In this document: positions 57,866-64,000 of the stretch, one piece after another
Layout of the letters: each line of letters starts with the position of its first letter
Numbering within the stretch: the stretch's first letter is position 1
Notes under the pieces: model-generated
What the model was told of the DNA's origin: nothing
The model's database searches: none
The model's input: the letters and a program-made list of their open reading frames with translations, nothing else
Position numbers and translations under genes: made by a program
NCBI RefSeq assembly: GCF_000742135.1
Contig: NZ_KN046818.1
Coordinates: 3,911,447 to 3,975,446, forward strand
DNA: 64,000 bases
DNA from: Klebsiella pneumoniae
Lineage (GTDB): Bacteria; Pseudomonadota; Gammaproteobacteria; Enterobacterales; Enterobacteriaceae
Direction of reading: 5' to 3'

Positions 57866-59139
57866 TCCTCGAGCATGGCGCAGATATGCTGCTGCTGGCG
57901 TTCAGTGAAGTAGTTCTCCGCGTGGATAAGCGGCGGCGAAAACAGCGGCAGCGCCGTCGCATAGGGGGTGACGATAAGCGTCACCCCTTTGGGCGCACCT
58001 TCCTTCTGAAAGCGCTCTACGCTCTGGTATTTGATATTCAGCGGCAGCAGCGTTAGTTCGCGCAGCTGTTGTTCCAGGGCCTCTTCAATAGCTGGGTTGT
58101 CATCGGTTAGCAACAGCACCTGTTTCTCGTGCAGGTCGCTTTTCTGCATCAGCCAGGCGCCAAAGATCACCGCGATTAAACCGGTCTCTTCCTCATTAAA
58201 ACGGATGTGCCAGGCCTCCTCGAATTCGCTCAATGCCGCCTGGGTGGTACGCAGTAAGCGAGGGTAGAGCCGGGTCACTTCCTCTGTGAGCGTGCTGTCG
58301 ATGCCGATAGCAAACACGCTGCGGATCAACGCCTGCGACAAATGAATATAGAGTTGATCGCTGAGCCCCTGCTCATCATTGAACGCTCTGCCAGCGAGGA
58401 TCTGAAAGCGGTGGATCAGGCCGGAGATAGCCAGCCGCAGGCGGCGATCGTGCGGGTGACCGTCGCGGACCGGGTCGGGGGTTTTGAGCAACATAAACAG
58501 CAGCGAGAGGAAAAAAGGTTCTCCGACATGGGGCGGAGCGCCGACCCGACGCTGCCAGTGGCGGACAATCTCCTGCGCCAGGGTGAACTCGGCGGCGGTT
58601 TGAGCCCAGCGTTGCTGTTCCTCATTGAAGTCCGGAGAGTATCCCCGGTGATGTTCGAGCAGACAGTACTGCAGGTACAAGCGCAGAAACTGCACGTCGC
58701 GGCAGTCAAACTGGCGATTGAGCGCCCGCGCGCAGCGGTTCACCAGCGCCTGCAGATTGGTATCATCGTATAAGGTGCGGGCAATGCCTTCCTGTTTAAG
58801 CTGCGTTTTCAGCGCCGGGGTAAAATGATGATTAACGAACTGTGGGCAGAGGCGCAGCCCCCGCCGCAGCGCATGCAGCAGACATAAACGTTGGTCGAGC
58901 GCGGCGCCTTCAATCCGATAGCTGCCGTCCACCTGTGACTGGAGGGTCAAACGGTGGTAACGCTGAATTTCGCGTCCGGTCTCCTCAATATCCTGCCGGG
59001 CCGTGGTCTCATCAACGAGGTTGATCCTGCCAAGCCGTTCAGTCGTCACCGACTGTCCGGGCAGATAAAACATCAGGAGCACCTGGCTACGGCGCTGTGG
59101 ACTGGAAAGCGCAGATGGTGGTTCAATGACGGTCATCAT
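57862..59139 (-). CDS. csiE: Stationary-phase-inducible protein CsiE
   Basis: 425 residues (E. coli 426). It is a PRD-containing protein related to PTS-regulated antiterminators and activators, but without an obvious RNA-binding or PTS EIIB domain: an N-terminal helix-turn-helix-like part and two PRD-like helical segments (~140-370). The end (TPYATALPLFSPPLI) is conserved with E. coli. CsiE is induced by RpoS and cAMP-CRP in E. coli; the role is unknown. Confidence 0.92.
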   Translation of the reverse strand: MMTVIEPPSALSSPQRRSQVLLMFYLPGQSVTTERLGRINLVDETTARQDIEETGREIQRYHRLTLQSQVDGSYRIEGAALDQRLCLLHALRRGLRLCPQFVNHHFTPALKTQLKQEGIARTLYDDTNLQALVNRCARALNRQFDCRDVQFLRLYLQYCLLEHHRGYSPDFNEEQQRWAQTAAEFTLAQEIVRHWQRRVGAPPHVGEPFFLSLLFMLLKTPDPVRDGHPHDRRLRLAISGLIHRFQILAGRAFNDEQGLSDQLYIHLSQALIRSVFAIGIDSTLTEEVTRLYPRLLRTTQAALSEFEEAWHIRFNEEETGLIAVIFGAWLMQKSDLHEKQVLLLTDDNPAIEEALEQQLRELTLLPLNIKYQSVERFQKEGAPKGVTLIVTPYATALPLFSPPLIHAENYFTERQQQHICAMLED

Positions 59140-59263
59140 CTGGTAAGTTCCAGTTAGGGTTTCCGCTAAGGATAGACAATGACCGCGGCGTGGGCAGGGA
59201 AGAGCGTCCGCTTTTACTCAGGATTGCTGGCGAAGTTCACAGAATTTTTCACGTGAGGAACAG

Positions 59264-59902
59264 ATGAACAGAGTGAAACAATGCACAAGCGCGGCGTTTT
59301 TCATGGTTTTATCATGGTCGGCCGCTGCTCATCCGCATAGCTTCATCAGCCTGCAAAGCGAGCCGGTGGTCAAGGATGGTCTGCTGAGCGCCTTTAAAAT
59401 GCGCTGGACGATGGATGAAATTACCTCATCGGATCTGCTCTATGATGCCGGAAACGCCAAACCGGGCAGCGAAGTCTGGAAAAAGCTGGCGGCGGAGGTG
59501 ATGGCCAACGTGCTCGGTCAGCACTATTTCAGCGAGCTGTGGCATAACGGTCAGCGGGTTAAATTTGACAATCGTCCCGACGGTTACGGCCTCGAACGTG
59601 ACGGACTGCAGGCGGTACTCACCTTTACTCTGCCGCTGGCGACGCCGCAACCCATTGCCGGGCAGACGTTTACCTTTTCCACCTTCGACCCGACCTACTA
59701 CGTCGATATGTTTTATGACAAGGATAGCGATTTTTCCCTGCCCGCAGGGCTGCGGGCCGCCTGTAAGGCAACGGTGATGACGCCAAAACCGAACGACAAA
59801 ATGCTCTCATACGCCCAGTCGCTGGATAAAGCGGATGCGCCGCCGGAGGATATGGCGCTGGGCAGCTATTTTGCCCAGAAGGTGACCCTGACATGTCAGT
59901 AA
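59264..59902 (+). CDS. DUF1007-family periplasmic protein
   Basis: 212 residues with a signal peptide ending in AAA, then HPHSFISLQSEPVV, the DUF1007 start; a His-rich N-terminus fits metal binding. ATG 59264 follows GAGGAA. DUF1007 proteins usually occur next to NicO-family Ni/Co transporters, as here: the next gene overlaps by 10 nt. The role is probably metal capture or assembly of the exporter; not known in detail. Confidence 0.85.
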   Translation: MNRVKQCTSAAFFMVLSWSAAAHPHSFISLQSEPVVKDGLLSAFKMRWTMDEITSSDLLYDAGNAKPGSEVWKKLAAEVMANVLGQHYFSELWHNGQRVKFDNRPDGYGLERDGLQAVLTFTLPLATPQPIAGQTFTFSTFDPTYYVDMFYDKDSDFSLPAGLRAACKATVMTPKPNDKMLSYAQSLDKADAPPEDMALGSYFAQKVTLTCQ

Positions 59903-60873
59903 TTTTTACTCCGCGCGCGCGATCTTCGCGCTGGAAAGCGCTGTGGCCGCTGGCGCTGTTGCTGGCTGTGAGCATCATCGGCGGCATCTGGCTGTGGCGG
60001 GCGTGGCCGCAGGTGCTGATGCAGAGCGCAGTCTGGCAGCGTTCGCTCAACCTGGAACTCAGCCGCCTGCTGCAGGCGGTGGCGGAGAACCCGGCGGCGG
60101 CAGGGCTGTCGCTGCTGGGGTTTAGCTTCGTTTACGGGGTGCTCCATGCCTTAGGGCCCGGACACGGTAAAATTGTCATTACGACCTGGCTTGCCACCCA
60201 TCCCGCGAAGCTGAAATCAAGCATTGGCCTGACGCTGGCCGCCTCTTTATTACAGGGGCTGGTGGCCATCGCGCTGGTGGTCGTGGTGCTGGCGCTGCTG
60301 CAGCTGCCGGCGCGCCAGCTGCACCTCAGCAGTTTCTGGCTGGAGAAGGGGAGCTATTTGCTGGTGGGTGCGTTAGGGCTGCTGCTGTGCTGGCGGGCGT
60401 TAAAAAAGCTGCGTCTGCTGCTGCGCCGGCCAACGTTTACCGCTTTTACCCCGCATCATGTTCATAACGAACACTGCGGCTGCGGGCATCAGCATCTCCC
60501 GGCCCCGGAGCAGCTGCAGGCCGGCGACGACTGGCGGGCTCGCGCCGCGATTGTCCTGTCGATGGGCATGCGTCCCTGCTCGGGGGCGATCATGGTTCTG
60601 CTGTTCAGCAAGGTAATCGGCGTTTTTGGCTGGGGGATGGCGGCGGCGCTGGCGATAGCGGCGGGAACCTCGTTGACTATCACGGCGCTGGCGCTGTTGG
60701 TGCATGGGTTCCGCCAACTGGCGATCCGCCTCAGTCGCCATCAGGCGCCAGCGTTATGGAAGCAGGTTAGTTGGGCGACGCTGGCGCTGGCCGGCGGCGT
60801 CATATTGCTGGCGGCGGCAGGGGTGATGTGGCTCAGCGCCGTCCCTGCCGGCGGTGGGATCCGTCCGTTTTAG
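59893..60873 (+). CDS. Nickel/cobalt transporter, NicO (RcnA) family
   Basis: 326 residues with about six TM helices. It has the NicO signatures HALGPGHGKIVITTWL (~85-100) and MGMRPCSGAIMVLLFSK (~224-240), and a His/Cys-rich cytosolic loop (HHVHNEHCGCGHQH, ~182-195) as in RcnA-type exporters. By family it should export Ni2+ and Co2+ from the cytoplasm, with the DUF1007 protein as partner. No NikR, RcnR or Zur box was recognised upstream. Confidence 0.88.
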   Translation: MSVIFTPRARSSRWKALWPLALLLAVSIIGGIWLWRAWPQVLMQSAVWQRSLNLELSRLLQAVAENPAAAGLSLLGFSFVYGVLHALGPGHGKIVITTWLATHPAKLKSSIGLTLAASLLQGLVAIALVVVVLALLQLPARQLHLSSFWLEKGSYLLVGALGLLLCWRALKKLRLLLRRPTFTAFTPHHVHNEHCGCGHQHLPAPEQLQAGDDWRARAAIVLSMGMRPCSGAIMVLLFSKVIGVFGWGMAAALAIAAGTSLTITALALLVHGFRQLAIRLSRHQAPALWKQVSWATLALAGGVILLAAAGVMWLSAVPAGGGIRPF

Positions 60874-60903
60874 ACAGACGCCGGGCGCAAATCCTAAAGT
60901 GGG

Positions 60904-60924
60904 CGCCAGCGCTTGCCGCTGGCG
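60904..60924. other. Stem-loop between the NicO gene and the membrane protein gene
   Basis: CGCCAGCG-CTTGC-CGCTGGCG, a perfect 8-bp stem with a 5-nt loop but no T-run. It resembles a REP-derived hairpin and could end or protect the upstream message. Confidence 0.5.
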
Positions 60925-60972
60925 AAGCGATGCTCTAGTTTTCCGCTTTTCGGCGGATGACAAGGAGTCGCT

Positions 60973-61809
60973 ATGGCCGCAAATATCGTTTCTCCCGCGC
61001 AGAGCGGGCGGTTCTATTATGGCTGCGCCGGCGCCGCCGGGCTGCTGGCGGGCCTGGCGATCGTATTCTGGTTTCCAGTCCTGGCCAGCTGGTGGCCGTC
61101 AGATCTGGTGCGTGTCTACCACGCTATGCCGTATGTTATGCGATTCGGGGTGGCGAGTGTCGCGGATATTCCGCTGGTGGCCTACGCCACCCTAACGCTG
61201 TCGGGCTTCGTGCTGGCCTTTTGCCATCCCGGTCACAGTAAACTGCCCATTGTTGCCTGGGCTGTGCATAACCAGCCCTCGCCGCGGGAGATGGTCGACT
61301 GGATCCTGCGCAGCTGGGTGTTGCAGTTCGGTTTTCTGGTGATCATTTTCTGGCGTTTCGCGTTTATGGGTAAGCTAAGCAGCGACAGGCTAATGCAGAT
61401 CGTGGGCATCTTTAACGACGTATGCTATCTGGCCACGCTGGTGCTGGCTGGAATACTGCTGCGCGACGGCTGGCGCGACTTTCAGGGCGTTGCCGCACCG
61501 GCAGGCAATATTCGCATTCCGCTGATCTTTGCCCTGAGCTTTTATCTGCCGTTTCAGCTGGTATGGATTTTACTCAGTGCGCAGCAGTATGAGCTGCCTC
61601 TGTGGGGATGGCTGCTGCTGGTTCCGGCGATGGTCGGCGTGCTGTTAGCCCGCCTGGCGACGGTAGGGATAGCGCTGTGTTTCCGGCGCTGGCTGGGGAC
61701 GCAGGGCTGTCTGCGCTGGCGCGGACCGCTGGCCTTGTTTAGCGGCCTGACGGTGCTCTGTATTGGCGGCAATGCGGTGATTCGCCAGATCCTCAACATG
61801 ATAAAATGA
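60973..61809 (+). CDS. Multi-pass membrane protein of unknown function
   Basis: 278 residues, not recognised. ATG 60973 has AAGGAG upstream. Six to seven hydrophobic helices are visible: ~20-40, ~65-85, ~115-130, ~145-163, ~184-204, ~211-232, ~253-275. There are few charged residues inside the helices and no signature I know; a single GHSKLPIVAWAVH segment has two His. It lies 99 nt after the NicO gene and may share its transcript, which would suggest a link to metal or membrane stress, but the stem-loop at 60904 argues for partial independence. Confidence 0.75.
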   Translation: MAANIVSPAQSGRFYYGCAGAAGLLAGLAIVFWFPVLASWWPSDLVRVYHAMPYVMRFGVASVADIPLVAYATLTLSGFVLAFCHPGHSKLPIVAWAVHNQPSPREMVDWILRSWVLQFGFLVIIFWRFAFMGKLSSDRLMQIVGIFNDVCYLATLVLAGILLRDGWRDFQGVAAPAGNIRIPLIFALSFYLPFQLVWILLSAQQYELPLWGWLLLVPAMVGVLLARLATVGIALCFRRWLGTQGCLRWRGPLALFSGLTVLCIGGNAVIRQILNMIK

Positions 61810-61812
61810 CAT

Positions 61813-61840
61813 AAAAAAAGGAAGCCGCGGCTTCCTTTTT
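61813..61840. terminator. Bidirectional terminator between the membrane protein gene and suhB
   Basis: AAAAAGGAAGCC/GGCTTCCTTTTT, flanked by A- and T-runs, between convergent genes. Confidence 0.88.
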
Positions 61841-61855
61841 GACATCAGTAAGAGA

Positions 61856-62659
61856 TTAACGCTTCAGCGCGTCGCTCAGCTGCTCGCGCATGTTCGCCAG
61901 CATCGCTTTCACCACGCGCGGGTTACCGGCAACGATGTTGCCCGTCAGCATATAGTTATGACCGCCGGTGAAGTCGCAGACAATCGCGCCAGCTTCACGG
62001 GCGATCAGCTCGCCTGCGGCGAAATCCCATGGTTTCAGGGCGATCTCAAAGTAACCGTCAACGCGGCCGGCGGCCACATAGGCCAGATCCAGCGCGGCAG
62101 AGCCGGTGCGACGGAAGTCGGCACATTCGGTAAACATGTTGCCGAGAATATTCATGTAGGTGGTGGCGTGCTGCTTCGCTTTGAACGGGAAGCCGGTCGC
62201 GATAATGGTGCCGTCGAGGTCGCGAGCGTTGCTGCCGCGCAGACGGTAGCCGTTCAGCTGCGCGCCCTGGCCGCGGGTCGCGGTAAACAGTTCGTTACGC
62301 ATCGGATCGTAGACCACCGCGACTTCAGTACGCCCTTTGATGCGTACGGCGATGGAAACAGAGAAGTGCGGCAGACGTTTAACGAAGTTGGTGGTACCAT
62401 CCAGTGGATCGATAACCCATTGAACATCCTGCTCTTCGCCAGCGTGTTCACCGCTTTCTTCGGTGATAATGGTGTGCTGCGGGTAAGATTTGCGAATGGT
62501 TTCGATAATAATCGCTTCGGCGGCTTTATCGACGTTGGTCACAAAATCATTGCTGCCTTTCTGGCTGGTTTCTACGGTGTCTGGCGTTTCGTAGTGTTTG
62601 GCAATTAAATTACCCGCCTTGCGCGCGGCGCGCACGGCGATGTTCAGCATCGGATGCAT
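61856..62659 (-). CDS. suhB: Inositol monophosphatase family protein SuhB
   Basis: 267 residues, as in E. coli. It has inositol-1-phosphatase activity, and also joins the Nus complex in rRNA antitermination. Metal motifs: ITEESGEH (~64-71), WVIDPLDGTTNF (~81-92) and WDFAAGELIAREAGA (~219). It is divergent from trmJ; the 120-bp gap holds both promoters. Confidence 0.97.
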   Translation of the reverse strand: MHPMLNIAVRAARKAGNLIAKHYETPDTVETSQKGSNDFVTNVDKAAEAIIIETIRKSYPQHTIITEESGEHAGEEQDVQWVIDPLDGTTNFVKRLPHFSVSIAVRIKGRTEVAVVYDPMRNELFTATRGQGAQLNGYRLRGSNARDLDGTIIATGFPFKAKQHATTYMNILGNMFTECADFRRTGSAALDLAYVAAGRVDGYFEIALKPWDFAAGELIAREAGAIVCDFTGGHNYMLTGNIVAGNPRVVKAMLANMREQLSDALKR

Positions 62660-62779
62660 CGGTCTCTCTCACTGGATGTTAAAGAACGGGAAAAAACGGC
62701 GCATATAATAGCAGCCAAATCTGCTTATGTCTCCGTTTTATGGTAGCATGCACGAATAATCTTTAGCCGAAGAACCATA

Positions 62780-63514
62780 ATGCTGCAAAATATTCGAATC
62801 GTACTGGTAGAAACCTCCCATACCGGCAACATGGGCTCCGTAGCCCGCGCGATGAAAACCATGGGCTTAACTAACCTGTGGCTGGTCAATCCGCTGGTCA
62901 AACCCGATTCGCAGGCGATAGCCCTGGCCGCGGGCGCCAGCGACGTGATCGGCAACGCGCAGATTGTCGATACCCTTGATGAAGCGCTGGCAGGCTGTAG
63001 CCTGGTGGTTGGCACCAGCGCGCGCTCCCGCACGCTGCCGTGGCCGATGCTCGACCCGCGCGAATGCGGTCTGAAAAGCGTCGCCGAAGGTCAGCATGCG
63101 CCGGTGGCGCTGGTCTTTGGCCGCGAGCGCGTTGGTCTGACCAACGATGAACTGCAGAAGTGCCACTATCACGTGGCGATCGCCGCCAACCCGGAGTACA
63201 GCTCGCTGAACCTGGCGATGGCGGTGCAGGTTATCGCCTATGAAGTGCGGATGGCCTGGCTGGCGGCGCAGGAGCAAGCGCAGCCGGCGGTTGAGCATGA
63301 AGAGGCGCCGTACCCGCTGGTGGACGATCTGGAGCGATTCTACGACCATCTTGAGCAGACGCTGCTGGCGACCGGCTTTATCCGCCCGAATCATCCGGGG
63401 CAGGTGATGAACAAGCTGCGTCGTCTGTTCACCCGCGCGCGTCCGGAAAGCCAGGAGTTGAACATCCTGCGCGGCATGCTGGCGTCTATTGAGCAGCAGA
63501 ATAAAGGTAAGTAA
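62780..63514 (+). CDS. trmJ: tRNA (cytidine/uridine-32-2'-O-)-methyltransferase TrmJ
   Basis: Methylates the ribose of residue 32 in tRNAs such as tRNA-Ser1 and tRNA-Gln2. It has 244 residues (E. coli 246). SPOUT-family motifs: [22 protein letters not shown] across ~4-25, [16 protein letters not shown] (~112-127) and [15 protein letters not shown] (~141-155). A variable C-terminal helical arm follows. It is upstream of iscR, as in E. coli. Confidence 0.97.
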   Translation: MLQNIRIVLVETSHTGNMGSVARAMKTMGLTNLWLVNPLVKPDSQAIALAAGASDVIGNAQIVDTLDEALAGCSLVVGTSARSRTLPWPMLDPRECGLKSVAEGQHAPVALVFGRERVGLTNDELQKCHYHVAIAANPEYSSLNLAMAVQVIAYEVRMAWLAAQEQAQPAVEHEEAPYPLVDDLERFYDHLEQTLLATGFIRPNHPGQVMNKLRRLFTRARPESQELNILRGMLASIEQQNKGK

Positions 63515-63524
63515 CCGCGTTAAC

Positions 63525-63556
63525 GCCGGATGGCGCTTCGCTTATCCGGGCTACGA
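63525..63556. repeat. REP element after trmJ
   Basis: GCCGGATGGCGCTTCGCTTA followed by TCCGGGCTAC has the standard enterobacterial REP form, 11 nt after the trmJ stop. It may define the 3' end of the trmJ transcript. Confidence 0.8.
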
Positions 63557-63621
63557 ATCGGGCTCGCCTGGCGCGATGAAGGTATCAGGCTATGCGGAAG
63601 TAAAACGGCACGGAAAGCCAA

Positions 63622-63646
63622 ATACCTGACTAAAACAGTCAAGTAA
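63622..63646 (+). promoter_or_regulatory. IscR type 1 site A
   Basis: The 25-bp site fits the IscR type 1 consensus at almost every fixed position, with the core TGACTAAAACAGTC. It lies about 115 bp upstream of iscR. Confidence 0.8.
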
Positions 63647-63671
63647 ATAGTTGACCAAATTACTCGGGAAT
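63647..63671 (+). promoter_or_regulatory. IscR type 1 site B
   Basis: Directly abuts site A; it begins ATAGTTGACCAAAT and is less symmetric. Tandem sites in the iscR promoter are how holo-IscR represses its own operon in E. coli. Confidence 0.7.
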
Positions 63672-63748
63672 GTCAGACTTGGCCCTGCTATGCAATACCC
63701 ATATTAATAAAAAGCCCGGCCAGGGGCGAGTTTGAGGTTAAGTAAGAC

Positions 63749-64000
63749 ATGAGACTGACATCTAAAGGGCGTTATGCCGTGACCGCGATGCTTGACGTTG
63801 CGCTCAACTCTGAAACGGGCCCGGTGCCGTTGGCAGATATTTCAGAGCGTCAGGGAATTTCGCTTTCCTATCTGGAACAGCTGTTCTCTCGCCTGCGTAA
63901 AAATGGCCTGGTTTCCAGCGTTCGTGGCCCAGGTGGTGGTTATCTGTTAGGTAAAGATGCCGGCAGTATCGCCGTCGGCGAAGTCATTAGCGCCGTGGAC
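63749..64000 (+). CDS. iscR: Fe-S cluster regulator IscR, 5' part
   Basis: A Rrf2-family repressor of the isc operon that senses its own [2Fe-2S] cluster. The window holds the first 84 codons (M-R-L-T-S-K-G-R-Y, helix-turn-helix [19 protein letters not shown] at ~31-49, wing GPGGGYLLG). The three cluster Cys (~92-104) lie beyond the end. Tandem IscR sites lie upstream. The gene is cut by the window, not broken. Confidence 0.96.
   Translation, partial: MRLTSKGRYAVTAMLDVALNSETGPVPLADISERQGISLSYLEQLFSRLRKNGLVSSVRGPGGGYLLGKDAGSIAVGEVISAVD

Overview
The window is chromosomal core DNA of an enterobacterium, most likely Klebsiella (K. pneumoniae complex or a close relative). The 16S rRNA gene reads as Klebsiella-like, the proteins are close to but distinct from their E. 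coli homologues, and the gene order follows the E. coli rrnG to iscR segment with local differences. The species call comes from recognition, not from a search. I see no insertion sequence, prophage, integrase or CRISPR array. Both ends cut a gene: rluD on the left and iscR on the right.

Layout. (1) 1-4240: rluD (3' part), pgeF, and heat-shock clpB with a sigma-32-type promoter. (2) 4241-9850: a complete rRNA operon (16S, tRNA-Glu, 23S, 5S) with tandem P1/P2 promoters, boxA sites and two terminators. (3) 9850-22200: kgtP, yfiM, pssA, pat (yfiQ), tapT, trxC, yfiF, ung, grcA, srmB and trmN6, covering metabolism, phospholipid synthesis, RNA modification and repair. (4) 22187-26917: nadB with a NadR-type operator, then the envelope-stress operon rpoE-rseA-rseB-rseC behind a sigma-E-type promoter. 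(5) 27103-33596: lepA-lepB and rnc-era-recO-pdxJ-acpS, with several ATGA or TAATG junctions that suggest translational coupling. (6) 33609-41871: yfhL, an RpiR-family regulator, pgpC, tadA, mltF and purL. (7) 41940-46327: the small RNA gene glmY with three perfect GlrR sites, an IHF site and overlapping sigma-54/sigma-70 promoter elements, then glrK-qseG-glrR, which encode its regulators, then glnB. (8) 46402-49171: divergent hmp and glyA with NsrR and PurR operators between them. (9) 49227-57865: an accessory carbohydrate region, yphA, yphH (ROK repressor), yphG (DUF5107 plus TPR), an MFS sugar porter, yphB (epimerase-like), then hcaT. From memory, E. coli K-12 has an ABC transporter and other yph genes here; this window has a single MFS porter. 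(10) 57862-61809: csiE, then a DUF1007 protein, a NicO-family Ni/Co exporter and an unrecognised multi-pass membrane protein. (11) 61856-64000: suhB, trmJ and the start of iscR behind tandem IscR sites.

How it fits together. Most of the window is housekeeping. The best-supported regulatory circuit is glrK-qseG-glrR acting on the adjacent glmY promoter. The least explained parts are the yphH/yphG/MFS/yphB block, predicted to take up and process an unknown sugar, and the three-gene membrane/metal block between csiE and suhB. I did not find a clearly new kind of system; those two blocks are the best candidates for undescribed function.
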